Assembly (NCBI RefSeq): GCF_900215145.1
Contig: NZ_OBDO01000005.1
Coordinates: 248,001 to 312,000 of the forward strand
Origin: Geodermatophilus sabuli
GTDB lineage: Bacteria; Actinomycetota; Actinomycetes; Mycobacteriales; Geodermatophilaceae
Direction: 5' to 3'
DNA length: 64,000 nt
Shown: positions 51,923-60,185 of the stretch, piece after piece
Layout: each line of letters begins with the position of its first letter
Numbering within the stretch: position 1 is the first letter of the stretch
Program-made: the position numbers and the translations under genes
The notes under the pieces: model-generated
What the model was told of the DNA's origin: nothing
Database searches by the model: none
Seen by the model: only the letters and a program-made list of their open reading frames with translations

Positions 51923-53317
51923 GTGACCGGCCCGGTCGACCCGGTCGAGGGCGCCGGACCCGTCGAGGAGCCGGTCCCGGCACCGGCACCGCGCCGCGCG
52001 TGGGCCATCGACACCACCCCCCTGCGCAACCCCGACTACCGGCGGCTGTTCTGGGGCGTGGCGGCGACGATGCTCGGCCAGCAGATGACGCTGGTCGCCG
52101 TCCCGTACCAGGTCTTCGCCCTCACCGGCTCCTCACTGCTGGTCGGCGTCACCTCGATGGTCGCGCTGGTCCCGCTGATCGTCTTCGGCCTGCTCGGCGG
52201 TGCGATCGCCGACTCCATGGACCGCCGCCGGCTGATGCTCGTCACGGGCGTCGGCTCGGCCGTGACCAGCGCGCTGCTGGCCGTCCAGGCGCTGCTGCCG
52301 GGCGGCGGCAACCTGTGGCTGCTGTGGGTGCTCACCGCCTGCGTCTCCGGCTTCAGCGCGGTCAACCAGCCCACCCGCAGCGCGGTCATCCCCGCGATCG
52401 TCGGGGCGGAGGGGGTGCCGGCGGCCAACGCGCTGGCGATGACCGTCCGCCAGGTCGGGGTCATCGTCGGCCCCCTGCTGGCCGGCGTCCTCATCGCCGT
52501 CGGGGACCTGTTCATCACCTACGCCGTCGACGCGCTCGGCTTCGTCGTCGCCGTCCTGCTGCTGCGCGGGCTGCCCCCGCTGCCGCCCGGGCGCGTGGCC
52601 GGGACGCTGCGGCTGGGCGCGGCCGTGCGCGGAGTGGGGGAGGGCTTCGCCTTCCTGCGCACCCAGCCGGTGCTGCTCATGACCTTCGTCGTCGACGTCA
52701 TCGCGATGTGCTTCGCCTGGCCCCAGGCGGTGTTCCCCGAGCTGTCGGAGGGCCGCTACGCCGACTCGCCCAACAGCCTGGGCTGGCTGTTCGCCGGTGT
52801 CTCGATCGGTGCGCTGCTCATGGGACTGACGTCGGGCTGGGTGTCGCGGGTCGACCGGCAGGGCGCCGTGGTGCTCGGCGCGATCGTGGTCTGGGGTGTG
52901 GCGATCATCGGCTTCGGCCTCGCCCCGTCGCTGTGGCTGGCCGTGCTGTGCCTGGCGGTCGCGGGCGCCGGCGACATGGTCAGTGCCGTGCTGCGCTCCT
53001 CGATGCTGCAGCTGGCCGCTCCGGAGGAGATGCGGGGGCGCATGCAGGGCGTCTTCCTCGTCGTCGTCGCCGGCGGCCCGCGCCTGGGTGACCTGCGCGC
53101 CGGCGCGATCGCCAGCGCGGCCGGGGTCAGCGCGGCGATGGTGTCCGGCGGCGTCGTGGTCGTGGTCGCGATGGTGGTCATCGCGCTCGTCGTGCCCTCG
53201 TTCTGGGCGTTCCGCGCCTCCCGCTCCACGTACGCGACGGTGCCCGCCGGGGAACCCCGGCCGTCCTCGCCCGCCCCCGAGAGTGGCGAGGGCCGGCCGG
53301 GGCCCACCGCTCCATGA
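51680..53317 (+). CDS. MFS transporter with repetitive N-terminus
   Basis: A 12-helix MFS_3/EntS-like transporter (TTPLRNPDYRRLFWGVAATM starts the domain; loop 2-3 is ADSMDRRRL). The GTG at 51680 overlaps the pdxH stop (GTGA), the coupled-gene pattern of this genome, and would translate three copies of a 27-residue repeat beginning VSGQGREHRSEGRARSGAP. In-frame GTGs at 51761, 51842, 51914 and 51923 are alternatives that give zero to two copies. The core transporter (from about 52010) is certain; the number of N-terminal repeats is not. Substrate unknown. Confidence 0.83.
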   Translation: MSGQGREHRSEGRARSGAPRGSEPVGPVSGQGREHRSEGRARSGAPRGSEPVGPVSGQGREHRSEGRARSGAPRGSEPVGPVTGPVDPVEGAGPVEEPVPAPAPRRAWAIDTTPLRNPDYRRLFWGVAATMLGQQMTLVAVPYQVFALTGSSLLVGVTSMVALVPLIVFGLLGGAIADSMDRRRLMLVTGVGSAVTSALLAVQALLPGGGNLWLLWVLTACVSGFSAVNQPTRSAVIPAIVGAEGVPAANALAMTVRQVGVIVGPLLAGVLIAVGDLFITYAVDALGFVVAVLLLRGLPPLPPGRVAGTLRLGAAVRGVGEGFAFLRTQPVLLMTFVVDVIAMCFAWPQAVFPELSEGRYADSPNSLGWLFAGVSIGALLMGLTSGWVSRVDRQGAVVLGAIVVWGVAIIGFGLAPSLWLAVLCLAVAGAGDMVSAVLRSSMLQLAAPEEMRGRMQGVFLVVVAGGPRLGDLRAGAIASAAGVSAAMVSGGVVVVVAMVVIALVVPSFWAFRASRSTYATVPAGEPRPSSPAPESGEGRPGPTAP

Positions 53318-53325
53318 CCGGACCC

Positions 53326-53342
53326 GCCCGGTTCCGCCGGGC
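53326..53342. terminator. hairpin between convergent MFS and UdgX genes
   Basis: GCCCGG pairs with CCGGGC around TTCCG, within the 51-base gap between the two stop codons. Confidence 0.45.
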
Positions 53343-53368
53343 AGGGGCGGGGAGGGCGGGGTCGTCGC

Positions 53369-54040
53369 TCACGCCAGCGCGGAGGCGACCACCCGGAGGT
53401 CGGCGACGAGTGCGTCGTAGGCGGCGTCGCGGGCCTCGTCCGGGGTCCGCAGGACCGCCGAGGGGTGCGTGGTCGCCAGCATCCAGGTCTGGTGCGGGGC
53501 GTCCTCGTCGTCGTCGGCCGGGTCGGCGGGTGCCGCGCCCGGCGGCGCCCAGGGGACCAGCTGACCGCGGTCCTTGGTGATCCGGAAGGACGGCGAGATC
53601 AGCGCCTTCGCCGCGGTCGCACCCAGGCACACCACGACCTCCGGCTGCAGGACGGCGAACTCCGCCTCCAGCCACGGTCGGCACGCCCGCAGGTGCTCCG
53701 GCCGCGGTGTCTGGTGGATCCGCCGCTTGCCCTTCACGGTGTGCGAGAAGTGCTTGACGGCGTTGGTGACGTAGGCGTCGCGGCGGTCGATGCCGGCCTC
53801 GGCCAGCGCCTTGTCCAGCAGCCGCCCGGCCGGGCCCACGAACGGCTCGCCCCGGCGGTCCTCCTGGTCGCCGGGCTGCTCGCCGACGAAGACGATCCGC
53901 GCGGTCTCCGGCCCCTCGCCGAACACCGTCTGGGTGGTGTCCTGCCACAGCTCGCACGCCCGGCACCCCGCCGCGGCGGTGCGCAGGCCCTCCAGCCCGA
54001 CCCCGGTCGGCGGCTGCGCCGGGACGTTCTCATCGGTCAT
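53369..54040 (-). CDS. uracil-DNA glycosylase UdgX (family 4-like, DNA-crosslinking type)
   Basis: A 223-residue uracil-DNA glycosylase. GEQPGDQED near residue 54 is motif A, and HPSA near 190 motif B. Cysteines at about 26, 29, 120 and 137 fit the iron-sulfur cluster of family 4. The distinctive insert KRRIHQ (residues 105-110, His at 109) marks UdgX, which excises uracil and stays covalently bound to the abasic site through that His. It therefore tags or repairs uracil in DNA. Recognised from the motif; the gene is transcribed toward the MFS gene. Confidence 0.88.
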   Translation of the reverse strand: MTDENVPAQPPTGVGLEGLRTAAAGCRACELWQDTTQTVFGEGPETARIVFVGEQPGDQEDRRGEPFVGPAGRLLDKALAEAGIDRRDAYVTNAVKHFSHTVKGKRRIHQTPRPEHLRACRPWLEAEFAVLQPEVVVCLGATAAKALISPSFRITKDRGQLVPWAPPGAAPADPADDDEDAPHQTWMLATTHPSAVLRTPDEARDAAYDALVADLRVVASALA

Positions 54041-54117
54041 GGACCGATGAGACCGCAGGTCAAGCCGGTCCGCAGGGCAGACTGGCGCGGCCCGCGTCCC
54101 ACCCCGAGGAGCCGCCC

Positions 54118-54834
54118 GTGCGCACCGTCCACCTGCTCGGCGGCGGCTGGGACCCGTCGGCGACCGCGGCCCTGTACGGCCCGTTCCTGGAGTCGGGGGG
54201 CGGCACCCCCGCCGTGGCGACCGTCGTCCTCGACGAGGGGGACGGGCTCGCGCAGTTCCAGCGCTGGGCCGCCGTCCTGCGACGGACGGCGAGCTGCGAG
54301 CCGGTGCCCGTGCTGGTGCCCCTGGGCGGTCGCCTCGACGTGGCGGCGCTCGGCGACGCCGACGCGCTCCTGGTCTGCGGCGGCCTCACCCCCGCCTACG
54401 CCGCCGCCCTGGCCCCGGTCGCCGCGGAGCTGCGCGGCTGGCTGGCCGCGGGGGACCGCCCCTTCGCCGGCTTCTCCGCGGGCGCGGCGGTCAGCGCCGG
54501 CTCCGCCGTCGTCGGCGGGTGGCGCGCCGGCGGCGTCCCGGTCTGCCCGGAGGACGCCGCGGAGGACCTCGACGAGGTGGGCGTCGTCCCGGGGCTGGGC
54601 CTGGTGCCCTGGGCCGTCGACGTGCACTGCGCGCAGTGGGGAACCCTGCCGCGGCTGCTCAGCGCCCTCCCCGGCGTGCCCGGTGGCCAGGGGCTGGCCC
54701 TGGACGAGGACACCGCCGTGCACCTGGCCGACGGCGCCGGCCGGGTCGCCGGGCTGGGCACGGCCTGGCGGCTGGACCTGGCCGGGACGGCGACCGCCGT
54801 GACCGCCCTGCGCGCCGGCGAACCCGTGGGCTGA
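54118..54834 (+). CDS. peptidase S51 / type 1 glutamine amidotransferase-like protein
   Basis: A 238-residue protein resembling dipeptidase E and cyanophycinase-like proteins. The nucleophile elbow is AGFSAGAAV (Ser near 120), after GGLTPAYAAAL, and VDVHCAQWGTL supplies a likely catalytic His. The family cleaves N-terminal Asp dipeptides or related bonds; the exact substrate is unknown. GAGGAG lies upstream of the GTG. Stands alone, divergent from UdgX. Confidence 0.75.
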   Translation: MRTVHLLGGGWDPSATAALYGPFLESGGGTPAVATVVLDEGDGLAQFQRWAAVLRRTASCEPVPVLVPLGGRLDVAALGDADALLVCGGLTPAYAAALAPVAAELRGWLAAGDRPFAGFSAGAAVSAGSAVVGGWRAGGVPVCPEDAAEDLDEVGVVPGLGLVPWAVDVHCAQWGTLPRLLSALPGVPGGQGLALDEDTAVHLADGAGRVAGLGTAWRLDLAGTATAVTALRAGEPVG

Positions 54835-54904
54835 CCTCGCGTCGGCGGCGGAACGGGCCCGACCGCACCGATACGGTCAGGCCCGACGAGGGGAGATCGC
54901 CGCA

Positions 54905-55819
54905 GTGCTGGAGTTCGACGAGTTGTACAAGGCCTACGGGCCCAACCGGGTGCTCGAGGGGGTGTCGTTCCGCGTCCGCCCCGGGTCGATGTTCGGGTTC
55001 TGCGGGTCCAACGGGGCCGGCAAGACCACCACGATGCGCATCGCGATGGGCCTGGCCCGCGCCGATGCCGGCGAGGTCCGCTGGCAGGGGCGTCCGCTGG
55101 ACCAGGCGGTCCGCCGCCGGATCGGGTACATGCCGGAGGAGCGCGGGCTCTACCCCAAGATGAAGGTCGGCGAGCAGGTCGCCTACTTCGCCCGGCTGCA
55201 CGGCCTCGACCGCGCCGCGGCCCGGCGGGCCGCCGACGAGTGGGTGGAGGTGCTCGGGCTCGGCCCGCGCCGGGGTGACGCGGTGGAGAAGCTGTCGCTG
55301 GGGAACCAGCAGCGGGTCCAGCTGGCCGCCGCGCTGGTGAGCCGGCCGGAGGTGCTCATCCTCGACGAGCCGTTCTCCGGCCTGGACCCCATCGGCGTCG
55401 ACTCGCTGGCCGAGGCGCTGCTCGGCCAGGTCCGCCAGGGCGTGCCGGTGGTCTTCTCCAGTCACCAGCTCGACCTGGTCGAGCGGCTGTGCGACTCCGT
55501 CGGCATCCTCGCCCGCGGCCGGATGGTCGCCACCGGCACCGTCGACGAGCTCCGCCAGAGAGAGGCCGGCCAGCTGCTGCGCGTGGTCGTCCCGGACGCG
55601 GCGCCCGGCTGGGCGTCCGGTCTGCCGGGTGTCCGGGTCGTCTCCGAGCAGGCCGGTGACACCGTGCTGGAGCTGAAGGCCGACACCGACGACCAGGCCG
55701 TGCTGGCCGCGGCCCTGACCACCGGCCGGGTCGCCCACTTCGCCTGGCAGCAGCCGACCCTCGTGGAGTTGTTCCGGGAGGCCGTGGCGGCCACGACCCC
55801 GCAGGAGGTGGCGGCGTGA
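54905..55819 (+). CDS. ABC transporter ATP-binding protein (NatA-like)
   Basis: A 304-residue ATPase. Walker A GSNGAGKT is at residues 34-41, the signature is LSLGNQQRV (instead of LSGGQ), Walker B is VLILDEPFSGLDP near 155, and SSHQL holds the switch His. A 75-residue C-terminal extension follows. It powers the adjacent NatB-like permease, an exporter possibly moving sodium, antibiotics or lipids. The last four bases overlap the permease start (GTGA). Confidence 0.92.
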   Translation: MLEFDELYKAYGPNRVLEGVSFRVRPGSMFGFCGSNGAGKTTTMRIAMGLARADAGEVRWQGRPLDQAVRRRIGYMPEERGLYPKMKVGEQVAYFARLHGLDRAAARRAADEWVEVLGLGPRRGDAVEKLSLGNQQRVQLAAALVSRPEVLILDEPFSGLDPIGVDSLAEALLGQVRQGVPVVFSSHQLDLVERLCDSVGILARGRMVATGTVDELRQREAGQLLRVVVPDAAPGWASGLPGVRVVSEQAGDTVLELKADTDDQAVLAAALTTGRVAHFAWQQPTLVELFREAVAATTPQEVAA

Positions 55820-57006
55820 GCGCGCCGCAGGACGTCGGCAGTGCGGCGATGGTCCGGCTGGTCGCCGGCAGGGAGCTGTCCGCCCGCCTCCGGGACAAGA
55901 ACTTCATCATCAGCTCGGTGTTCATCCTGGTGCTGCTGCTCGGCACGCTGGGCCTGCAGGTGGTGCTGAACTCCGGTTCCGAGGAGACGCGGGTGGGCCT
56001 CGTGGGTGAGGCCCCCGGGCTGGAGGAGGCCCTGGCGGCGCAGGGGCAGGCACTCGGCGTCGACGTCGTGGTGTCCCGGCTGGACGACGAGGCCGCGGCC
56101 CGCACCGCGATCGAGGACGGCGAGGTCGACGGCGTGCTCGTGGCCGACGGCGGACAGGGCCCGGAGCTGCTGGTCGAGCAGTCGGCGGACGGCTCGCTCC
56201 AGGCCGTCGTCCAGGGCGCGGTGGGGCAGGTCGCCGTGGCCGAGCAGCTGGCCGCGGCCGGCGTGACGGGCCTCGACGTCCCCGAGGTGACGGTCACCGC
56301 GCTCGACCCGGACGCGGACCGCGACGGCCAGCGCGTGGTCGTCGCGATCATCGGGACCGGCCTGCTCTACGGCCTGCTGATCCTGTTCGGCCAGTTCGTG
56401 GCCCAGGGCGTGGTGGAGGAGAAGTCCAGCCGGGTGGTGGAGCTGCTCCTGTCGAGCATGAAGCCCTGGCAGCTGCTCGCCGGGAAGATCCTCGGCCTCG
56501 GCCTGCTCGGACTCGCCCAGATCGTGGTCATCGCGGTGGTGGGCGTCGCCGGTGCGCTGGCGTTCGACCTCGTCGACATCCCCGGCGAGCTGATCGGGAC
56601 CGCGGTCTCGGTGGTGCTGTGGTTCGTGCTCGCCTACGCCCTGTACGCCTCGATCTTCGCCGTGGCCGCCTCGCTGGTCAGCCGGCAGGAGGACCTCGGC
56701 ACCGTCATCATGCCGACCACGCTGGTCCTCGTGGCCGGGTTCATCGTCGGGATCCAGGCCGCGGCCAACCCCGACGGCACCCTCGCCGTCGTCACCTCGT
56801 TCATCCCGGGGCTCTCGCCGCTGGTGATGCCCGTCCGCCAGGCGGCCGGGGAGGTCGCCGCCTGGGAGGTCGGCCTGGCCGTCGTCCTCGCGGCCGTCGC
56901 GGTGGCGCTGGTGGTCCGCGTCGGCGGCCGGGTCTACGCCGCCTCGCTGCTGCGCACCGGCGGGAAGACCAAGCTGCGGGAGGCGCTGCGCGCCGAGCGC
57001 GTCTGA
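55816..57006 (+). CDS. ABC-2 permease (NatB-like)
   Basis: A 396-residue protein with one N-terminal helix (FIISSVFILVLLLGTL), a large external domain of about 150 residues and five or six C-terminal helices including VEEKSSRVVELLLSSMKPWQLLAGK, the NatB/YhaP-type ABC-2 signature. The GTG overlaps the ATPase stop. Forms an exporter with the upstream ATPase; substrate unknown. Confidence 0.9.
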   Translation: MSAPQDVGSAAMVRLVAGRELSARLRDKNFIISSVFILVLLLGTLGLQVVLNSGSEETRVGLVGEAPGLEEALAAQGQALGVDVVVSRLDDEAAARTAIEDGEVDGVLVADGGQGPELLVEQSADGSLQAVVQGAVGQVAVAEQLAAAGVTGLDVPEVTVTALDPDADRDGQRVVVAIIGTGLLYGLLILFGQFVAQGVVEEKSSRVVELLLSSMKPWQLLAGKILGLGLLGLAQIVVIAVVGVAGALAFDLVDIPGELIGTAVSVVLWFVLAYALYASIFAVAASLVSRQEDLGTVIMPTTLVLVAGFIVGIQAAANPDGTLAVVTSFIPGLSPLVMPVRQAAGEVAAWEVGLAVVLAAVAVALVVRVGGRVYAASLLRTGGKTKLREALRAERV

Positions 57007-57015
57007 GGGAGGACC

Positions 57016-57072
57016 CCCCCGCCGGTCCCGCCACGCGCAGGCTCGCGGCGCGACCGGCGCGACCGGCGGGGG
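57016..57072 (+). terminator. terminator after the ABC exporter
   Basis: CCCCCGCCGGTC (57016-57027) pairs perfectly with GACCGGCGGGGG (57061-57072), starting ten bases after the stop. Confidence 0.65.
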
Positions 57073-57123
57073 CCGCGGCGGCCGGCGGGTTCACCCGTCC
57101 GACCGCCGGGTAGCCCGCGCCGC

Positions 57124-58101
57124 ATGGCGATGCAGCTGGGCTACACGATGATGACCGAGCAGGCCGGGCCGAAGGACCTCGTCAGCCACGTGGTCGGCGC
57201 CGAGCAGTCCGGCTTCGACTTCGCGGTCAGCAGCGACCACTACTTCCCGTGGCTGGACGAGATGGGGCACGCGCCGCACGCGTGGACGGTGCTCGGCGCC
57301 GCCGCCCAGGCCACCAGCCGCATCCCGCTGATGACGTACGTGACCTGCCCGAGCTTCCGCTACCACCCGGCCGTCGTCGCGCAGAAGGCCGCGACGCTGC
57401 AGCTGCTCGCCGACGGCCGCTTCACCCTCGGCCTCGGCGCGGGGGAGAACCTCAACGAGCACGTCGTGGGCGCGGGCTGGCCGCCGGCCGACGTCCGGCA
57501 GGAGATGCTGGTCGAGGCGATCCAGATCATCAGCGACCTGTTCGACGGTGGGTACACCAACTCCCGCGGCGAGCACTTCGACGTCGAGTCGGCCAAGCTC
57601 TTCGACCTCCCCGAGAAGCGGGTGCCGATCGCGGTCGCCGCCGGCGGGCAGCAGGCCTCCACCATCGCCGGGGAGCTGGCCGACGCCCTGATCGCCACCG
57701 AGCCGAAGCCGGAGCTGGGAGAGTGGTTCGACGCCGCCGGCGGGGCCGGCAAGCCGCGCATCGGGCAGATGCCGATCTGCTACGACACCGACCGCGCCGC
57801 CGCCGTCACCCGCGCGCACACGCTGTTCCGCTGGTTCGGTCTCGGCTGGAAGGTCAACGCCGAGCTCCCGGGCACCCAGGCGTTCGACGCGGCCAGCCAG
57901 TTCGTGCGGGAGGAGGACGTCGCCGGGAGCATCCCCTGCGGGGACGACGTCGACGCGGTGATCGCGTCGGCGAAGGCCTACGCCGACGCCGGGTTCACGC
58001 ACCTGGCGCTGGTGCAGATCGGCGGCGACCACCAGGCGCCGTTCCTCGAGTGGAGCCGGCGGGAGCTGCTGCCCGCCTGGCGGGAGGCGTTCGGCGGGTG
58101 A
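57124..58101 (+). CDS. F420-dependent LLM-class oxidoreductase
   Basis: A 325-residue luciferase-like monooxygenase-fold protein of the TIGR03557-type group related to F420-dependent glucose-6-phosphate dehydrogenase. SSDHYFPWLDEMGHAPHAW, MTYVTCPSFRYHPAVVAQKAATL and FTLGLGAGENLNEHV line the F420 site. The substrate is unknown. The ATG was chosen; a Shine-Dalgarno site is weak. Occurs between the ABC exporter and a TPR gene. Confidence 0.87.
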   Translation: MAMQLGYTMMTEQAGPKDLVSHVVGAEQSGFDFAVSSDHYFPWLDEMGHAPHAWTVLGAAAQATSRIPLMTYVTCPSFRYHPAVVAQKAATLQLLADGRFTLGLGAGENLNEHVVGAGWPPADVRQEMLVEAIQIISDLFDGGYTNSRGEHFDVESAKLFDLPEKRVPIAVAAGGQQASTIAGELADALIATEPKPELGEWFDAAGGAGKPRIGQMPICYDTDRAAAVTRAHTLFRWFGLGWKVNAELPGTQAFDAASQFVREEDVAGSIPCGDDVDAVIASAKAYADAGFTHLALVQIGGDHQAPFLEWSRRELLPAWREAFGG

Positions 58102-58179
58102 GTGGGGGCACCGCCTCCGAGGGGTGAGACGCCACCGTCGGGGGACGACGCCGCGACGGGCCCCGGTGATGATCACCGC

Positions 58180-59037
58180 ATGGGGAAGGACCTCGACGGG
58201 CGCCTCCGTCGGCTGCGCGCCTGCCGGGACGCCGACGCGATCATCGAGCTGGGCTGCGACCTGGCCGACGCCGGGCGCGACCAGGACGCCGAACTGTGCT
58301 TCCGCCGCGCCGCCGAGCTGGGGGCGGCGCTCGGCTGGTTCAACCTGGGCAACTCCCTGGCCGCCCGCGGCCGCGTGGAGGAGGCAGTCGACGCCTACGA
58401 GCAGGCGCTGGAGGGCGGGGAGGCCGAGGCGTGGGTCAACCTCGGGCTGGTCCTCGAGGAGCTCGGTGACCTGGCCGGTGCCATGCGCGCCTACGAGGGC
58501 GCCGGCGCGGCCGGGGACGCCCTGGGCGGCCTGCAGCTGGCCTTCCTCCTGTACGACCAGGGGCAGCGGGACGAGGCGCTGGTCGTCGCCGGCGAGCTCG
58601 CCGCGAGCGGGGACGCGATGGCCGCGGCCGTCGTCGCCGCCTGGCGGTGGGGCGCCACGCACGACCCGGCCCTGGAGGCCGACCTGCGCGACGGTCAGGA
58701 CGCCTTCCCCGGTGCCCGCGTCGGCCTGGCCCACCTGCTGCGCGAGACCGGCCGACCGGTCGAGGCGCGGTTCACCCTCGAGCGGGGGGCCAAGCGCGGC
58801 GAGCTGCAGGCCTGGCTGCCCCTGGGCAACTTCTACGCCGAGCAGCTCGGGGACGAGGAGGCCGCCGAGGAGGCCTACCGGGCCGGGATCACCGCCGGGG
58901 ACACCTACTGCCACCACAACCTCGCGGTGCTGCTCGCCGACCGCGGCGACCTCGAGGGTGCGGTCGAGCACTTCAGGCTGGGCGCGGCCGACGGCGACCA
59001 CCTCGCCGCTCAGGCGCTGCGCGAGCTGGGGGCCTGA
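58180..59037 (+). CDS. tetratricopeptide/Sel1-like repeat protein
   Basis: A 285-residue protein of about seven helical-hairpin repeats: DAELCFRRAAELG, AVDAYEQALEGG, AMRAYEGAGAAG, and AAEEAYRAGITAG are recognisable units. TPR/Sel1 repeats act as scaffolds for protein-protein contact. No signal peptide, so cytoplasmic. The partner is unknown. The ATG was chosen for its position at the first repeat. Confidence 0.8.
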   Translation: MGKDLDGRLRRLRACRDADAIIELGCDLADAGRDQDAELCFRRAAELGAALGWFNLGNSLAARGRVEEAVDAYEQALEGGEAEAWVNLGLVLEELGDLAGAMRAYEGAGAAGDALGGLQLAFLLYDQGQRDEALVVAGELAASGDAMAAAVVAAWRWGATHDPALEADLRDGQDAFPGARVGLAHLLRETGRPVEARFTLERGAKRGELQAWLPLGNFYAEQLGDEEAAEEAYRAGITAGDTYCHHNLAVLLADRGDLEGAVEHFRLGAADGDHLAAQALRELGA

Positions 59038-59040
59038 AGG

Positions 59041-59131
59041 AGGACCCCGCGGTCTTGCGGCTCCGTCCCGCGACCGGCTCCCTGCAGGGCCCCGCCGCGA
59101 GCCTGCGAGCGGTGGGGGCAGGGGGTCCTTC
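59041..59131. repeat. dispersed hairpin repeat, copy 2
   Basis: AGGACCCC (59041-59048) pairs with GGGGTCCT (59122-59129). The inner part (59081-59131) repeats the element at 12481-12535 nearly base for base (CCCGCCGCGAGCCTGCGAG core). It lies between the convergent TPR and SMP-30 genes and probably terminates both. Confidence 0.75.
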
Positions 59132-60057
59132 TACTGGCGGAGGGCCCCGAGCGGCCCGCGGTAGGGCGACGCCGGCGGGCCGGTTCCCCCGGGGCGGACG
59201 GTGAACAACCGGCCGGCGTCGGGCTGCGCCGCGCGGGCGGCGTCGTCCATCCCCTCGGCCGACGTGCTCACCACCAGCAGGTCCCGCCCGGGCCCGGCGA
59301 AGGCGCAGCTCGACGTCTGCGCCACGGACACCTCGACGACGGCCAGCAGTTCTCCGTCGGGTGACCAGCGGCGCACCTGCCCCCCGCCCCACAGCGCCGT
59401 CCAGAGGCAGCCCTCGTCGTCGACGGTCAGCCCGTCGGCGACGCCGTCGTCCCCGGCGAGGTCGAGGAGGACGCGGCCGCGGCTGAAGCTGCCGTCGGCC
59501 GGGTCGTAGTCGAAGGCGTGCACCAGGCCGGGGCCGGAGTCGGCGAGGTAGACGGTGCGCTCGTCGGGGGACCAGCCCAGGCCGTTGGAGACGGTCAGGC
59601 CGTCGAGCACGGTGGTGACGGTGCCGTCGAGGTCGAGGCGGTAGAGCGTGCCGGCGCCGGGTCGCTGGTCGAAGGCCATGGTGCCGGCGAAGAACCGGCC
59701 CGCCCGGTCGCACTTCGCGTCGTTCATCCGCGTCCCGCCGCCGGTCTCGGTGCCACCCTCTCCGGCCAGGTCGATCACCACCCGCGCGGTCCCGTCGGCC
59801 GCCAGGTGGGTGAACCCGCCGCCCGCGGCGAGCAGCCACCCGCCGGCCGCGGCCGGGACGACGGCGCCGACGGTGTCCCCGCCGCGGAGGGCCGGCCCGC
59901 TCTCGGTGAGGGTGCCGTCGGCCCCCACCGCGGCCCGCCGGACGAGCCCGGCGGGGATGTCCACCCAGAGCAGCTCACCGCGCTCGGCGTCCCACGTCGG
60001 TCCCTCGCCGTGGTCGGCGGGGGAGAGGGCGGCCGGGACGCCGGTCAGCGTGCGCAC
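59131..60057 (-). CDS. SMP-30/gluconolactonase family protein
   Basis: A 308-residue six-bladed propeller. HGEGPTWDAERGELLWVDI, GGTRMNDAKCDRAGRFFAGTM, VSNGLGWSPDERTVYLAD and DDEGCLW match the metal-binding SMP-30 pattern. It hydrolyses sugar lactones (gluconolactone or similar); the substrate is unknown. CACGAT lies six bases before the GTG. Divergent from ppc. Confidence 0.87.
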   Translation of the reverse strand: MRTLTGVPAALSPADHGEGPTWDAERGELLWVDIPAGLVRRAAVGADGTLTESGPALRGGDTVGAVVPAAAGGWLLAAGGGFTHLAADGTARVVIDLAGEGGTETGGGTRMNDAKCDRAGRFFAGTMAFDQRPGAGTLYRLDLDGTVTTVLDGLTVSNGLGWSPDERTVYLADSGPGLVHAFDYDPADGSFSRGRVLLDLAGDDGVADGLTVDDEGCLWTALWGGGQVRRWSPDGELLAVVEVSVAQTSSCAFAGPGRDLLVVSTSAEGMDDAARAAQPDAGRLFTVRPGGTGPPASPYRGPLGALRQ

Positions 60058-60063
60058 GGACCC

Positions 60064-60179
60064 ATCGTGCGGGCCGCCGGTGCGGGTGCGCGCGGTGACC
60101 CGCGTGGCCGCACACCGGAGCCGTCGGCGTCCCGAGGTCTGGGACGGGACACGCACGCGTCACACGGACCGCAGATACT
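60064..60179. promoter_or_regulatory. divergent leaderless -10 elements, SMP-30 / ppc
   Basis: Leftward CACGAT (60064-60069) precedes the SMP-30 GTG by six bases. Rightward GATACT (60174-60179) precedes the ppc GTG by six bases. Confidence 0.5.
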
Positions 60180-60185
60180 CGGGCC

